Shown piece after piece: positions 9,673-19,659 of a DNA stretch of 64,000 nucleotides. The stretch is from the NCBI RefSeq assembly GCF_016863475.1, contig NZ_BOOY01000004.1, forward strand, positions 62,001 to 126,000, written 5' to 3'. Position 1 is the stretch's first letter, and each line of letters starts with the position of its first letter. Source of the DNA: Spirilliplanes yamanashiensis. GTDB taxonomy: Bacteria > Actinomycetota > Actinomycetes > Mycobacteriales > Micromonosporaceae. A program made the position numbers and the translations under genes. Below the pieces are notes generated by a model. The model did no database searches and had not been told where the DNA came from. It worked only from the letters and a program-made list of their open reading frames with translations.

Positions 9673-10773
9673 GTGACGACCCCCCGCAGGACCCGAGTCG
9701 CCGTCGTGTTCGGTGGCCGCAGCACCGAGCACGCCATCTCGTGCGTCAGTGCCGGCAGCATCCTGTCCGCCCTCGACCCGGGCGAGTACGAGGTGGTTCC
9801 CGTCGGCATCACCCGCGCCGGCCGCTGGGTGCTCACCAGCGGCGACCCGGCGCGGCTGGCCATCGCCGACCGCACCCTGCCCGAGATCACCGACGACTCC
9901 GGCACCGCCGTCGTGCTGCCCGCCGACCCCACCGGCAACGGCCTCGTCGTGCTCGACCCGGCCGAGGGCGCCCGCGCGCTCGGCGACGTGGACGTCGTGT
10001 TCCCCGCCCTGCACGGCGCGTTCGGCGAGGACGGCACCATCCAGGGCCTGCTGGAGATGGCCGGGGTGCCCTACGTCGGGGCGAGCGTCTTCGCGTCCGC
10101 CGCCGCGATGGACAAGGAGTTCACCAAGAAGCTCGCCGCCGCCGCCGGCATCCCCGTCGGCGACCACGTCGTGCTGCGCGCCGGGGTGTCGCTCACCGAG
10201 GACGAGAAGGAACGCCTCGGCCTGCCCGTGTTCGTGAAGCCGTCGCGGGCCGGCTCGTCCACCGGCATCTCCCGCGTCACCGACTGGGCCGACCTGGACG
10301 CCGCCGTCGCCACCGCCCGGCAGATCGACCCGAAGGTGCTCGTCGAGGCCGCCATCGTCGGCCGCGAGATCGAGTGCGGCGTGCTGGAGGGCGAGGCCGG
10401 CGGCGCGCCCGAGGCGTCCCTGCTCGCTGAGATCGAGGTCGTCGCCGACCACGACTTCTACGACTTCGAGGCCAAGTACCTCGACAGCGCCTCGCGCTAC
10501 AGCATCCCCGCCGACCTGCCCGACGACGTCACCCGCCAGGTCCAGGAGTACGCGCGCCGCACGTTCACCGCACTGGACTGCGCCGGCCTGGCCCGCGTCG
10601 ACTTCTTCGTCACCGCCGACCACCAGGTGCTGCTCAACGAGATCAACACGATGCCCGGCTTCACGAGCCGCTCGATGTTCCCGCTGATGTGGGCCGCCAC
10701 CGGCCTCGACTACCCGAAGCTCATCGACCGCCTGGTCCGCACCGCCCTGCGCCGCGGCACCGGCCTGCACTGA
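9673..10773 (+). CDS. ddl: D-alanine--D-alanine ligase
   Basis: 366 residues, usual length for actinobacterial Ddl. ATP-grasp features include [20 protein letters not shown] at the N-terminus, [33 protein letters not shown], and the Mg-binding [17 protein letters not shown] near the C-terminus. It joins two D-alanines for peptidoglycan precursor synthesis in the cytoplasm. The GTG at 9673 is preceded by TGGAGGAG at a good distance, deciding the start. A TAGGGT box (9544-9549) suggests a leader of roughly 115 bases. Confidence 0.97.
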   Translation: MTTPRRTRVAVVFGGRSTEHAISCVSAGSILSALDPGEYEVVPVGITRAGRWVLTSGDPARLAIADRTLPEITDDSGTAVVLPADPTGNGLVVLDPAEGARALGDVDVVFPALHGAFGEDGTIQGLLEMAGVPYVGASVFASAAAMDKEFTKKLAAAAGIPVGDHVVLRAGVSLTEDEKERLGLPVFVKPSRAGSSTGISRVTDWADLDAAVATARQIDPKVLVEAAIVGREIECGVLEGEAGGAPEASLLAEIEVVADHDFYDFEAKYLDSASRYSIPADLPDDVTRQVQEYARRTFTALDCAGLARVDFFVTADHQVLLNEINTMPGFTSRSMFPLMWAATGLDYPKLIDRLVRTALRRGTGLH

Positions 10774-10782
10774 CCGGGCGGG

Positions 10783-11379
10783 TCAGCCCCGGCAGCCCGA
10801 CGGCACGTCCGTGATGGACCGGATCGAGCCCGCGACGCGCTTCGAGAACTCGTTGGCCCAGAAGCCGCGCTGCTCGTAGCTCGCCGGCACGGTGACCTGC
10901 ACCGCGGTCTCCCGGTCGATGGCCGTGAAGACGGTGGCCCCGGGCTGCTCCGCCGGGTACCAGCACACCCCGTCCATCAGCAGCAGGTCGGCCGTCGGCG
11001 GCACCGCCGGCCGGGGCAGCCCGCAGGCCACCTGGATGGCCGGGTCGCCGTACGCGGCGTTCTGCTCCGGGCCGGCCGTGACCGGGCGGCGCGGCCGGTC
11101 GCGGACCGTGTCGGGCAGCTGCGACAGCAGCGCCCGGCAGGCGAGCGTGTCGCGCTCGCCGAGCTGCGGCGCGGCCATCTCCACCGGCGTCGTCGCCTGG
11201 ACCCGCGACGGGGTCGGCTGCGGGGTGGCGGCCTCGCGGTTCTCGATCGCCGTCGACACGAGGAACCAGGCGACGAGCAGCGTGACGGGCACGGCCACCG
11301 CGGCCGCGACGAGCGCCGCCTTGCGGGTGCCCGGGTCGGGGGTGCGGGGCGGGGTGGGGGGCGTCACGGTGGCGGTCAT
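10783..11379 (-). CDS. DUF3515 membrane-anchored protein
   Basis: 198 residues: a short Pro/Thr-rich cytosolic N-terminus, one membrane helix (AALVAAAVAVPVTLLVAWFLV, about residues 25-46), then an exported domain with four cysteines (LACRALLS, VACGLPRP, DGVCWYP, SGCRG) that could form two disulphides. This is the actinobacterial DUF3515 family, habitually placed next to ddl and thiL. Function unknown; location suggests an envelope role. It starts one base after the stop of the Lrp-like gene and converges on ddl with only 9 bases between stops. Confidence 0.85.
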   Translation of the reverse strand: MTATVTPPTPPRTPDPGTRKAALVAAAVAVPVTLLVAWFLVSTAIENREAATPQPTPSRVQATTPVEMAAPQLGERDTLACRALLSQLPDTVRDRPRRPVTAGPEQNAAYGDPAIQVACGLPRPAVPPTADLLLMDGVCWYPAEQPGATVFTAIDRETAVQVTVPASYEQRGFWANEFSKRVAGSIRSITDVPSGCRG

Positions 11380-11380
11380 C

Positions 11381-11614
11381 TCAGAGCTGGACCACCGAGC
11401 ACGTCAGCGTGCGGGTGATGCCGCTGACGAGCTGGATCTTGCCCGCGACCAGCTTGCCGACCTCGTCGACACTGTGCCCGTCGACGAGCACGACCACGTC
11501 GTAGGGGCCGGTGACGGCGTCGACGCGCACGACGCCGGGAATCTCCCCGATCCGCGCGGCCACGTCACGCGCCTTTCCGACCTCGGTCTGGATGAGGATG
11601 TACGCCTGGACCAC
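11381..11614 (-). CDS. Lrp/AsnC ligand-binding (RAM) domain protein, stand-alone
   Basis: 77 residues beginning with GTG at 11614: VVQAYILIQTEVGKARDVAARIGEIPGV. It is only the ACT-like effector-binding domain of Lrp/AsnC regulators, with GPYDVVVLVDG and no helix-turn-helix part. Such stand-alone RAM domains are common in actinobacteria and probably bind amino acids or form mixed oligomers with full-length regulators. It is the first gene of a two-gene unit with DUF3515. A GGAG site before the GTG supports the start; an in-frame extension further upstream does not resemble the family. Confidence 0.85.
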   Translation of the reverse strand: MVQAYILIQTEVGKARDVAARIGEIPGVVRVDAVTGPYDVVVLVDGHSVDEVGKLVAGKIQLVSGITRTLTCSVVQL

Positions 11615-11749
11615 GAGAGCCGACTCCAATCCGCCGCCGGGGCGACCCGATCGTGAAACTACCGTACGGAGGGGGCCGGGGCGGCGGATGGTACGCAGGA
11701 GAAGGTGCGACATGTCGATGACCACACACCCCGAAGGCGGAGCGGACGC

Positions 11750-12691
11750 GTGACCATCTCGCAGATCGGCGAGTTCGGACTCATCCAGCGCGTCGTGCAG
11801 AAGCTCGAGATGGGCCCCACGTGCCTGCTGGGGCCCGGTGACGACGCCGCCGTGGTGGTGGCGCCCGACAGCCGCATCGTCGCCAGCACCGACGTCCTCG
11901 TGGAGGGCCGGCACTTCCGCCGCGACTGGTCGTCCGGCGCCGACGTGGGCCACCGGGCCGCCGCCGCCAACCTCGCCGACATCGCCGCCATGGGCGCCGC
12001 CCCCACCGCCCTGCTCGTCGGGCTGTGCGCGCCGCCCGACCTGGAGGTCGCCTGGGCCGAGGAACTGGCCGGCGGGCTGTCCGCCGAGGCGGGCCGGGTC
12101 GGCGCCAGCGTCGTCGGCGGCGACATGTCCGCCAGCCCCACCCTCGTCATCGCCGTGACCGCCCTCGGCGACCTGCGCGGCAACCGGCCCGTCGTGCGCA
12201 GCGGCGCCCGCCCCGGCGACGTCGTCGCCCTGGCGGGCCGCATCGGCTACGCCGCCGCGGGCTACACGGTGCTGTCGCGCGGCTTCCGCACCCCGAAACT
12301 GCTCGTGGAGGCGTTCCGGCGTCCCGAGGTGCCGTACTCGGCGGGGCTGGCGGCCGCCCGCATCGGCGCCACCGCGATGGTCGACGTCTCCGACGGCCTG
12401 CTGCAGGACCTCGGCCACATCGCGGCCGCCAGCGCCGTCGCCATCGACGTGACGGCGTCGGCGTTCGACGTGCCGTCCCAGATGCGCGACGCGGCGAGCG
12501 CCCTGGGCGTCGACCCGTACGCGTGGGTGCTGGCCGGCGGCGACGACCACGCCCTGGCGGCGACGTTCCCGCCGGACGTGGACCTGCCGTCGTACTGGCG
12601 CCGCATCGGCACGGTCACCGAGGGCGCCCCGGAGGTCACCGTCGACGGCAAGCCGTTCACGGGCCGCACAGGCTGGGACCACTTCAGATAA
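11750..12691 (+). CDS. thiL: Thiamine-monophosphate kinase
   Basis: 313 residues from the GTG at 11750. ThiL motifs: ISQIGEFGLIQRV, GPGDDAAVV, STDVLVEGRHF, ANLADIAAMGAAP, VGGDMSASP, MVDVSDGLLQDLGH and AGGDDHALAATF. It phosphorylates thiamine phosphate to the active cofactor thiamine diphosphate using ATP. No other thiamine genes are nearby. The GTG fits the point where conservation begins; an in-frame ATG 45 bases upstream would add a basic non-conserved extension. Followed by two hairpins that probably terminate transcription. Confidence 0.95.
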   Translation: MTISQIGEFGLIQRVVQKLEMGPTCLLGPGDDAAVVVAPDSRIVASTDVLVEGRHFRRDWSSGADVGHRAAAANLADIAAMGAAPTALLVGLCAPPDLEVAWAEELAGGLSAEAGRVGASVVGGDMSASPTLVIAVTALGDLRGNRPVVRSGARPGDVVALAGRIGYAAAGYTVLSRGFRTPKLLVEAFRRPEVPYSAGLAAARIGATAMVDVSDGLLQDLGHIAAASAVAIDVTASAFDVPSQMRDAASALGVDPYAWVLAGGDDHALAATFPPDVDLPSYWRRIGTVTEGAPEVTVDGKPFTGRTGWDHFR

Positions 12692-12695
12692 GTCG

Positions 12696-12745
12696 GCCGC
12701 CGCTCCGCGGCGGCGGCGGAACCCGACCTGGGCGCGGTGGTCGGG
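12696..12745 (+). terminator. Tandem hairpins after thiL
   Basis: First hairpin: GCCGCCGC (12696-12703), loop TCC, GCGGCGGC (12707-12714). Second: CCCGACC (12722-12728) pairing with GGTCGGG (12739-12745). No T-run follows either one, as is usual for actinobacterial terminators. Confidence 0.55.
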
Positions 12746-12805
12746 CTTCGTCGCCCCGCTCCTCGCAGGGCCTCCCGGCCGGCGCTCGTCGTAATGTTGC
12801 TTGCC

Positions 12806-13264
12806 GTGAGTGACATCGAGATCAAGGCCGTCGCGTTCGACTCGGCGGTCGCGCAGGCTCTCGTGACGGCGGCGCTGGCGGACCTCGGGCAGCGGTACGG
12901 CGGCAGTGGGGACGACACACCCGTGTCGGCGGCGGACTTCGAGCCGCCGCGGGGGACGTTCCTGGTGGCGTACGCCGGCGGCGAGCCCGTCGGGTGCGGG
13001 GCGTGGCGGCGGCACGGTGACGCGGCCGAGCTGAAGCGGATGTTCACCGCGCCCGCCGCCCGGGGCCGGGGTGTGGCGCGCCGGGTGCTGCGGGCCGTGG
13101 AGGACTCGGCCCGGGAGCACGGGCTCACCCGGATCGTCCTGGAGTGCGGCTGGAAGCAGCCGGAGGCCATCGCGCTGTACAAGTCGTCCGGGTACGACGT
13201 GATCGAGAACTTCGGGTTCTACAAGGATCACCCGGGCACGATCTCGTTCGGCCGGGACCTGTAG
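12806..13264 (+). CDS. GNAT-family N-acetyltransferase
   Basis: 152 residues from the GTG at 12806 (an ATG at 12794 would add four). The acetyl-CoA pyrophosphate-binding motif A appears as ELKRMFTAPAARGRGVARRVLRAVE, with motif B around EAIALYKSSGYDVIENFGFY. The N-terminal VGCGAWRRHGDAAELKRM strand-turn is typical. Substrate cannot be told; many family members acetylate amino groups of small molecules or protein N-termini. It faces rpmB convergently, with a strong shared terminator at 13274-13303. Confidence 0.85.
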   Translation: MSDIEIKAVAFDSAVAQALVTAALADLGQRYGGSGDDTPVSAADFEPPRGTFLVAYAGGEPVGCGAWRRHGDAAELKRMFTAPAARGRGVARRVLRAVEDSAREHGLTRIVLECGWKQPEAIALYKSSGYDVIENFGFYKDHPGTISFGRDL

Positions 13265-13273
13265 GCACGAAAA

Positions 13274-13303
13274 GCCGCCGCGCCCCTGCAGGGACGCGGC
13301 GGC
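13274..13303. terminator. Bidirectional terminator between the acetyltransferase gene and rpmB
   Basis: GCCGCCGCG (13274-13282) pairs with CGCGGCGGC (13295-13303), and an inner CCC/GGG extends the stem around a TGCA-centred loop. AAAA precedes it on the plus strand, giving TTTT after the hairpin in the rpmB direction. Confidence 0.8.
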
Positions 13304-13326
13304 TCACACAGCTGAGACCCGGAGGG

Positions 13327-13518
13327 TCAGGCGCGGACGACCTTGCCGGCCTTGATGCACGAGGTGCAGGCCTGGACCTTCTTGGTCGTCCCGCCACCGG
13401 CGGGGGTGCGCACCGACTGGATGTTCGGGTTCCAGCGACGGTTCGTCCGCCGGTGCGAGTGGGACACGTTGTGGCCGAAGCCCGGCCCCTTGCCGCAGAC
13501 GTCGCACACGCTAGCCAC
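13327..13518 (-). CDS. rpmB: 50S ribosomal protein L28
   Basis: 63 residues from the GTG at 13518, with CAGGAGT upstream. Begins [28 protein letters not shown], the L28 signature, and carries two CXXC pairs (CDVC near residue 5, CTSC near residue 52), marking it as the zinc-binding C+ form. The open frame continues far upstream but that part is antisense to yloV. Divergent from yloV as in many Gram-positive genomes. Confidence 0.96.
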   Translation of the reverse strand: MASVCDVCGKGPGFGHNVSHSHRRTNRRWNPNIQSVRTPAGGGTTKKVQACTSCIKAGKVVRA

Positions 13519-13652
13519 GGGATACTCCTGGGATTGTCGAAAAACTGGAGGTCGCCACTGCGGGCAACCCGACCAGGTTACCCGACCCCGGCGGCCGACG
13601 GCGAATCGCCCCTGACCGCGGCCGGGTCCGGGCGGATGTCGGGGGCGATCAG

Positions 13653-13658
13653 TACGCT
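13653..13658 (+). promoter_or_regulatory. -10 box TACGCT, probable leaderless promoter of yloV
   Basis: TACGCT ends 7 bases before the GTG at 13666, placing the transcript start at the start codon. This decides between the GTG and an in-frame ATG at 13636, which would lie upstream of the promoter. Confidence 0.5.
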
Positions 13659-13665
13659 TTCTCCC

Positions 13666-15234
13666 GTGCCGGACACCTCGGAAGCGGCTGGCCCGCGCAC
13701 CCTCGACGCGCTCACCACAAGCCGCTGGGCGCAGGCGGCGCTGGCCGTGCTGCGCGACCACCAGGCCGAGATCGATGCGCTGAACGTCTACCCGGTGCCT
13801 GACGGCGACACCGGCACGAATCTGGCGCTGACGTGGTCCGCGGCGTGCGAGGCGCTGGCGGCGGCCGGGCGGGGGTCGGCGCCGCTGCCGGTGCTGGCCC
13901 GCGGGGCGCTGCTGGGCGCCCGCGGCAACTCGGGCGTCATCGTGTCGCAGCTGCTCAAGGGGCTGGCCGACGCGCTGCCGGGCCCGTCGGCCACGGGCGC
14001 GGATCTGGCGCTGGCGCTGCGGGCGGCGGCCGACGCGGCCCGGGCGGCGGTGCACGCCCCGGTCGAGGGCACGGTGCTGACGGTGGCCGCCGCGGCCGCC
14101 GCGGGCGCCGCCCGGGCGGCCTCCGACGACCTGGTGACCACGGCCCGGGCCGCCGCGGCGGCGGCCGCCGAGGCGCTCGCGCGTACCCCCGAGCAGTTGG
14201 CCGTGCTCAAGGCCGCCGGCGTCGTCGATGCCGGCGGGCGCGGGTTGTGCCTGATCCTCGACGCGCTGGTGGCGACCCTGACGGGCGTGCCGGTGCCGGC
14301 GGCGCCCGCGCAGCCGCCGGCGGCCGCGGTGGTGCCGCACGTGGCCGGGGCGTACGGCTACGAGGTGCAGTACCTGCTGGAGGCGAAGGCCCCGGCCGTG
14401 GACGCGCTGACCGAGCGGCTGGCCGCGATCGGCGACTCGCTGATCGTCGTCGGCGACGAGCCCACCTGGAACGTGCACGTGCACACCGACGACATCGGCG
14501 CGGCCGTCGAGGCGGGGGTGGAGGCGGGCCGCCCGTACCGGATCAGCGTCACCCGGCTGCCCGAGCCGGCGCGGCCGCCCGCCGCCGACAAGGCGGCGGT
14601 GGTGATGGCCGCGGGCGAGGGGCTGGCGGCGCTGTTCGCCGCCGAGGGTGCCGCGGTGGTGGGCGGCAACCCGTCGACGGCCGAGGTGCTCGACGCGATC
14701 CGCGGCACCGGCTCCAGCCGGGTGGTGCTGCTGCCGAACGACCCGAACCGGCACGCCGTCGCCGGCGTCGCCGCGCGCGAGGCCGCCGCGGACGGCGTCC
14801 GGGTGAGCGTCGTGCCGACCCGCTCGCCGGTGCAGGCGCTGGCGGCGCTGGCGGTGCGCGACCCGGCGCGGCCGTTCTCCGACGACGTCATCGCGATGGC
14901 CGAGGCGGCGGGCGCCTGCCGGTACGGGGAGGTGTGCCGGGCGACGCGCGAGGCGTTCACCGTGGCCGGGCGCTGCCGCCCCGGCGACGTGCTCGGCCTG
15001 GTCGACGGCGAGGTGCACGTCATCGGCGGCGACCTGACCGACGTGTCGCGCGACCTGCTCGACCGCATGCTCGGCGGCGGCGGCGAGCTCGTCACGCTCG
15101 TCGTCGGCGCGGACGCCCCGCCCGGGTTCGGGGAGGCGCTGCGCGAGCACGTCGAGCGGCGCTGGCCGTTCGCCGAGGTGCACAGCTACGCGGGCGGGCA
15201 GCCCATGTTCCCTCTGCTGGTGGGTGTGGAGTGA
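13666..15234 (+). CDS. DAK2/DegV-like protein (YloV/FakA family)
   Basis: 522 residues. N-terminal DhaL/DAK2 kinase domain with [18 protein letters not shown] (Mg-binding aspartates), [16 protein letters not shown] and [16 protein letters not shown]-terminal half (about 230-522) resembles the FakA/YloV fatty-acid-kinase extension. In firmicutes FakA phosphorylates fatty acids held by FakB; no FakB/DegV gene is in this window. Its place directly before recG, and divergent from rpmB, matches the conserved Gram-positive order. GTG start chosen from the promoter box at 13653. Overlaps recG by four bases. Confidence 0.88.
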   Translation: MPDTSEAAGPRTLDALTTSRWAQAALAVLRDHQAEIDALNVYPVPDGDTGTNLALTWSAACEALAAAGRGSAPLPVLARGALLGARGNSGVIVSQLLKGLADALPGPSATGADLALALRAAADAARAAVHAPVEGTVLTVAAAAAAGAARAASDDLVTTARAAAAAAAEALARTPEQLAVLKAAGVVDAGGRGLCLILDALVATLTGVPVPAAPAQPPAAAVVPHVAGAYGYEVQYLLEAKAPAVDALTERLAAIGDSLIVVGDEPTWNVHVHTDDIGAAVEAGVEAGRPYRISVTRLPEPARPPAADKAAVVMAAGEGLAALFAAEGAAVVGGNPSTAEVLDAIRGTGSSRVVLLPNDPNRHAVAGVAAREAAADGVRVSVVPTRSPVQALAALAVRDPARPFSDDVIAMAEAAGACRYGEVCRATREAFTVAGRCRPGDVLGLVDGEVHVIGGDLTDVSRDLLDRMLGGGGELVTLVVGADAPPGFGEALREHVERRWPFAEVHSYAGGQPMFPLLVGVE

Positions 15235-17420
15235 CGGACAGACTGACGGTGGACGTGCCCCTGGGCAAGATCCTCGGCAAGACCGCCGACGCGCTCGGCA
15301 AGCACCTCGACCTGCACACGGTCGGCGACCTGGTGTACCACTTCCCGCGCCGCTACGACGAGCGCGGCGAGCACACCGACATGCGCGCGCTGACCGTCGG
15401 CGAGGACGTCACGCTGATGGCGCAGGTGATCCGCACGTCGGTGCGGCCGATGCGCCAGCGCAAGGGCCAGATGCTGGAGATCACCATCGGCGACGGCTCG
15501 GGCGCCACCCTGACGTGCACGTTCTTCAACCAGGCGTGGCGCGAGCGGGAGCTGCGGCAGGGCCGGTGGGGGCTGTTCGCGGGCAAGGTGACGGAGTTCC
15601 GCGGCAAGCGCCAGCTCAACGGCCCCGACTACATGCTGCTGGCGGCCGACGGTTCGGTGGACGCCGAGGCCGAGATCGAGGAGTTCGCGGGCGCGCTGAT
15701 CCCCGTCTACCCGGCGGCGGCGGCCGTTCCGACGTGGACGATCGCGCGCTGCGTCAAGACGGTGCTGGACGTGTTCGAGGCGCCCGCCGACCCGCTGCCG
15801 GGCACGCTGCGCGCCACCCACAACCTCATCGGCCTGGACCGGGCCCTGCGCGAGATCCACCGCCCGACCGCCCAGGATGACCTGGCGAAGGCGAAGCGCC
15901 GGCTGAAGTGGGACGAGGCGTTCGCCGTGCAGGTGACGCTCGTGCAGCGGCGGGCCCGCGCGGCCGCGTCCCCGGCGGTGGCCCGGCCGCGGCGCGCCGA
16001 CGGGCTGCTGGCCGCGTTCGACGCCACCATGCCGTTCGAGCTGACCCGCGGCCAGCAGGACGTCGGCGAGGAGATCGCCGCCGACCTGGGCCGCGGCCAC
16101 CCCATGCACCGGCTGCTGCAGGGCGAGGTCGGCTCCGGCAAGACGCTGGTCGCCGTCCGCGCGATGCTGCAGGCCGTCGACGCGGGCGGCCAGGCCGCGC
16201 TGCTCGCCCCCACCGAGGTCCTCGCCGCGCAGCACCACCGCGGCATCGCCGGGCTGCTCGGCCCGCTCGGCCGCGCCGGCGAACTCGACGGCGACGCCCG
16301 CGGCACCCGCATCGCCCTGGTCACCGGCTCGCTCGGCGCGGCGGCGAAACGCCGCGCGCTGGCCGAGATCGCCGACGGCAGCGCCGGCATCGTCGTGGGC
16401 ACCCACGCCCTGCTGTACGAGGGCGTCGACTTCCACGACCTCGGCCTCGTCGTCGTCGACGAGCAGCACCGCTTCGGCGTCGAGCAGCGCGACGCGCTGC
16501 GCGCCAAGGCCGGCCAGCCCCCGCACGTGCTGGTCATGACCGCCACCCCGATCCCGCGCACGGTCGCCATGACCGTGTACGGCGACCTGGAGGTGTCCAC
16601 GCTGTCCCAGCTGCCGCGCGGCCGCTCGCCGATCGCGTCGCACCTGGTGCCGGCCGCCGAGAAACCCGCCTACCTCGACCGGGCCTGGCGGCGCATCCGC
16701 GAGGAGGTCGCCGCCGGCCACCAGGCGTACGTGGTGTGCCCGCGCATCGGCGCCACCACCTCCGACGCCGAGGAGGAACCGCCCGGCGACGACGAGTCCG
16801 CCCGCCGCCCCCCGCTCGCCGTCACCGAGGTCGCCCCGCTGCTCGCCGAGGGCCCTCTCGCCGGCCTGCGCATCGGCGTCCTGCACGGCAAGCTGCCCGC
16901 CGACGAGAAGGACGCCGTCATGCGCACCTTCGCCGCCGGCGACCTCGACGTGCTCGTCGCCACCACCGTCATCGAGGTCGGCGTCGACGTCCCCAACGCC
17001 ACCGTCATGGTCATCATGGACGCCGACCGGTTCGGCGTCAGCCAGCTCCACCAGCTGCGCGGCCGCGTCGGCCGCGGCGCGGCCCCCGGCCTGTGCCTGC
17101 TCGTCACCGAGGCCCCCGAGGGCTCCGCCGCCCGCGAACGCCTCGACGCCGTCGCCTCCACCACCGACGGCTTCAAACTCGCCGAACTCGACCTGGAACA
17201 GCGCCGCGAGGGCGACGTCCTCGGCGCCAGCCAGTCCGGCCGCCGCTCCCACCTGCGCCTGCTGTCCCTGCTGCGCGACGCCAAACTCATCGGCGAGGCC
17301 CGCGCCGCCGCCGACGACCTCATCGCCGACGACCCCGCCCTGACCAAGCACCCGGCCCTGGCGGCCTCCGTGTCCGCGCTCGTCGACGCCGAGCGCGCCG
17401 AATACCTGGAGAAGGGATGA
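15231..17420 (+). CDS. recG: ATP-dependent DNA helicase RecG
   Basis: 729 residues. N-terminal wedge/OB domain (about 1-200, with [15 protein letters not shown]), then helicase motifs: Q-box [14 protein letters not shown], Walker [15 protein letters not shown] near residue 300, DEQHRFGV (DEQH box) near 409, [12 protein letters not shown], and [14 protein letters not shown] with QLRGRVGRG in helicase domain 2. RecG remodels stalled forks and branch-migrates Holliday junctions. GTG start overlaps the yloV stop; its own stop overlaps the DUF952 start. Confidence 0.97.
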   Translation: MTDRLTVDVPLGKILGKTADALGKHLDLHTVGDLVYHFPRRYDERGEHTDMRALTVGEDVTLMAQVIRTSVRPMRQRKGQMLEITIGDGSGATLTCTFFNQAWRERELRQGRWGLFAGKVTEFRGKRQLNGPDYMLLAADGSVDAEAEIEEFAGALIPVYPAAAAVPTWTIARCVKTVLDVFEAPADPLPGTLRATHNLIGLDRALREIHRPTAQDDLAKAKRRLKWDEAFAVQVTLVQRRARAAASPAVARPRRADGLLAAFDATMPFELTRGQQDVGEEIAADLGRGHPMHRLLQGEVGSGKTLVAVRAMLQAVDAGGQAALLAPTEVLAAQHHRGIAGLLGPLGRAGELDGDARGTRIALVTGSLGAAAKRRALAEIADGSAGIVVGTHALLYEGVDFHDLGLVVVDEQHRFGVEQRDALRAKAGQPPHVLVMTATPIPRTVAMTVYGDLEVSTLSQLPRGRSPIASHLVPAAEKPAYLDRAWRRIREEVAAGHQAYVVCPRIGATTSDAEEEPPGDDESARRPPLAVTEVAPLLAEGPLAGLRIGVLHGKLPADEKDAVMRTFAAGDLDVLVATTVIEVGVDVPNATVMVIMDADRFGVSQLHQLRGRVGRGAAPGLCLLVTEAPEGSAARERLDAVASTTDGFKLAELDLEQRREGDVLGASQSGRRSHLRLLSLLRDAKLIGEARAAADDLIADDPALTKHPALAASVSALVDAERAEYLEKG

Positions 17421-17761
17421 TCCTGCACTTCTGCCCCCGCGCGGCGTGGCAGCCGCCCGCCCCGTACGCGTCCGACACCCTCGACACCGAGGGCTTCATC
17501 CACTGCTCCACCACGGCCCAGGTGACCACCCCGGCGAACGCCCTGGCCCGCGGCCGCACCGACCTGATCCTGCTGGAGATCGACGAGTCCAAGCTGGACG
17601 TCCCGCTGCGCTGGGAGGACGGCTCCCCGCCGGACCCGACGGGCGCCCTGTTCCCGCACGTGTACGGACCGATCCCGGCTGACGCGGTCGTCGCCGTCCA
17701 CGACTTCCCACCGGGCCCGGACGGCCGCTTCACCCTCCCACCGGGCCTGACGGAACGCTGA
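17417..17761 (+). CDS. DUF952 family protein
   Basis: 114 residues, typical length for this family. Begins [11 protein letters not shown], contains GFIHCSTTAQV (the hallmark GFIHxS motif), LLEIDESKLDVPLRWED and the terminal FPHVYGPIPADAVVAV. Catalysis is unproven for the family; structural relatives resemble ADP-ribosyl-binding or tRNA phosphotransferase-like folds, but no reaction is claimed. The ATG overlaps the recG stop (ATGA). Confidence 0.85.
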   Translation: MILHFCPRAAWQPPAPYASDTLDTEGFIHCSTTAQVTTPANALARGRTDLILLEIDESKLDVPLRWEDGSPPDPTGALFPHVYGPIPADAVVAVHDFPPGPDGRFTLPPGLTER

Positions 17762-17790
17762 GGCGCACCGCTTCACCGGTCTCCGGCACG

Positions 17791-18789
17791 TCAGCCGCCG
17801 TCGGCCGCCCACGCCGCGAGCAGCTCGCGTTCGTACGCCGGGCTGAGGCCCGCCGGCCGGTCCCGGTCGAGGCCCTCGGCGCGTTCCCACGCCAGCGTGT
17901 CGGCGAGCATCTCCTCGCGCGGGCGGTGCGTCAGGCCCGTCGCGGCCGCCTTCGCGCCCGAGCGGGCCGACCAGCCCTCCCAGCCCGGCTCGACGAGCCA
18001 CATGGCCAGCGAGTCGGGGCCCATGAACTGTTCCACCGAACGTTCGACGAGCCACGACGCCGGCACCCGCACCTCGGCGCCGTCGTGGCCGCCGACGCTG
18101 CGGCTCATCTCCACCCACGCCCCGAACGCCACGACCGGGCCGACCGCGTCGTAGACCCCGGTGCGGCCCGCGGTCGCGGAGGCCAGCAGCCACGCGCTGA
18201 GGTCCCGCACGTCGACGACCTGCGTCGGCACGTCCGGGGTGTCGGGCACCAGCATCGGCTCGTGCGGGGCGCGGGCGGCGCGGGCCACCCACGCGCCCGA
18301 CCGTCCGGTGTGGTCGCCGGGGCCGCCGATGAGCCCGGACCGCGCGACCAGCAGCCGGTCACCCACCGCCGCCTCGGACGCCAGCTCGCACGCCACCTTC
18401 GCCTCGCCGTACAGCTCCCGGTCCACCGTGTCACGATCGGTGGCGTCGCGGCGCGGGAACGTCTCGTCGGCGCCGGGGGTGTCGAAGGCGGCGTACGCGT
18501 TGCCCGACGACACGTACGTCCAGTGCCCGGCACGCTCGCCGAGGGCGGCCAGGGCGTCCCGGACGAACCCCGGCTGCCAGGACACCTCCACCACGGCGTC
18601 CCAGTCGCGCCCGCGCACCGCGTCGTACGCGCCCGGCTCGGCCCGGTCGGCCACCACCAGCTCCGCGCCGGGAGCCGTCGCACCACTGTGGCCGCGCGCC
18701 AGGCACGTGACGCGGTCGCCGCGCTCGAGGGCCTGCCGCGCGAGCTGCCGGCCGAGCCACTGGGTGCCGCCGAGGATCAGGACGTCCAT
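17791..18789 (-). CDS. NAD-dependent epimerase/reductase, extended SDR type
   Basis: 332 residues from the ATG at 18787-18789. Rossmann motif [20 protein letters not shown] at residues 4-23, [10 protein letters not shown] in place of a usual active-site serine region, and [10 protein letters not shown] containing the YxxxK-type catalytic pair. Extended SDRs act on nucleotide sugars or other carbonyl compounds; the exact substrate is not visible. The frame continues 12 codons upstream but the internal ATG coincides with where conservation begins. It is separated from the LPXTG gene by a strong terminator. Confidence 0.82.
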   Translation of the reverse strand: MDVLILGGTQWLGRQLARQALERGDRVTCLARGHSGATAPGAELVVADRAEPGAYDAVRGRDWDAVVEVSWQPGFVRDALAALGERAGHWTYVSSGNAYAAFDTPGADETFPRRDATDRDTVDRELYGEAKVACELASEAAVGDRLLVARSGLIGGPGDHTGRSGAWVARAARAPHEPMLVPDTPDVPTQVVDVRDLSAWLLASATAGRTGVYDAVGPVVAFGAWVEMSRSVGGHDGAEVRVPASWLVERSVEQFMGPDSLAMWLVEPGWEGWSARSGAKAAATGLTHRPREEMLADTLAWERAEGLDRDRPAGLSPAYERELLAAWAADGG

Positions 18790-18851
18790 GCCGCCAGCAG
18801 ACCACCGGCCCGGGCGCGCCCACAACGCGGTTCACCACGGGCTGAAAAGCG

Positions 18852-18887
18852 GGAGGCCCGCCGACCGGTCACGGTCGGCGGGCCTCC
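18852..18887 (-). terminator. Rho-independent terminator of the LPXTG protein gene
   Basis: A perfect 15-base stem, 18852-18866 against 18873-18887, with a six-base loop GGTCAC. On the minus strand it is followed by GCTTTTC, giving a short T-run. It lies 17 bases beyond the LPXTG gene stop. Confidence 0.88.
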
Positions 18888-18903
18888 ACGGGCCTCACGT
18901 GGA

Positions 18904-19659
18904 TCAGGCGGTGAAGTTCACCCGGCGGCGTCGGGCCAGGAAGAACAGGACCGCACCCACGGCGAGCAGCACACCGGCGCCGATGGCGACACCGGTCACG
19001 GCCACACCGGTCACGGGCAGGTCGCCACCGTCACCGCCACCCGAACCGGGGGCGGTCGGGACCGGGCTCGGGGTCACCGTCTCGCTGGGCGAGGGGGTGG
19101 GGGTGGCCTCGGTCGGCGGCGTGGTGGTGGGGGTGGTGGTCGGGGTCGTCGTCGGCGTCGTGGTGGGCGTCGTCGTCGGCGAGGTGGTGGTCGGCGTGGG
19201 CGTCGGCTCCGGGTCGCACTTGTTGGGCCGCTTCGCCTTCGCGACGCCGGTCCAGTGCGGGTTCTTGCTCTTGTCCGCCTCCGTGGAGCCCTTCTTGCCC
19301 TTGGCGAACCACTCGATGCGGATGCTGATGCCGGCTTCCTCGACCGAGTTCGGCAGCGTCTGCGTGGCGGTCAGCGCGCCGTTGATGGCGACGACGTCGA
19401 GCTCCTCGATGCCCGTGGCGGCGTGCTCGGCCGGCAGCGACACGAACTCCGTGACGGTGCCCTCACGGGAGGTGTCGATCGTCTGGATCGTCCAGTCGAC
19501 GGTCCACGTGCCGTCCTTCTTCTGGCACTTGGTGTCCTTGGTGATCTCGCCGTGGTGGGCGCTGGCGGGCGCGGCGAAGGCCACAGCTCCGGCCACGCCG
19601 ATCAGCGCGCTGGCCGCGAGGGCCGCCGTGCGGCGGAGCGAGGTGTTGAGCAGGTTCAC
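18904..19659 (-). CDS. LPXTG-anchored surface protein with Thr/Pro stalk
   Basis: 251 residues from GTG 19659 (CAGGAG upstream). Signal peptide with LRRTAALAASALIGVAGAVA and cleavage near ASA-HH. The mature part has two cysteines (about 44 and 146) flanking a domain of roughly 110 residues, then a PTTTPTTT-type repeat stalk, a Ser/Pro segment and the sortase signal LPVTG, a hydrophobic stretch and ARRRRVNFTA at the C-terminus. It should be linked to peptidoglycan by a sortase. The globular domain is not recognised. Transcript ends at the hairpin 18852-18887. Confidence 0.88.
   Translation of the reverse strand: MNLLNTSLRRTAALAASALIGVAGAVAFAAPASAHHGEITKDTKCQKKDGTWTVDWTIQTIDTSREGTVTEFVSLPAEHAATGIEELDVVAINGALTATQTLPNSVEEAGISIRIEWFAKGKKGSTEADKSKNPHWTGVAKAKRPNKCDPEPTPTPTTTSPTTTPTTTPTTTPTTTPTTTPPTEATPTPSPSETVTPSPVPTAPGSGGGDGGDLPVTGVAVTGVAIGAGVLLAVGAVLFFLARRRRVNFTA

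Noticed and set aside
11615-11749. Thiamine-diphosphate riboswitch upstream of thiL
   Set aside because: The gap is only 135 bases and shared with a divergent gene; the conserved CUGAGA and GCG-rich elements of the thi box are not found.
11712-11753. 13-codon leader peptide ending at the thiL start
   Set aside because: A start and stop are present in frame, but there is no evidence such as a repeated codon or a terminator-antiterminator pair.
13327-15183. Minus-strand extension of rpmB across yloV
   Set aside because: The first 63 codons before the stop are L28; everything upstream is antisense of the DAK2 protein and has the composition of a shadow frame.
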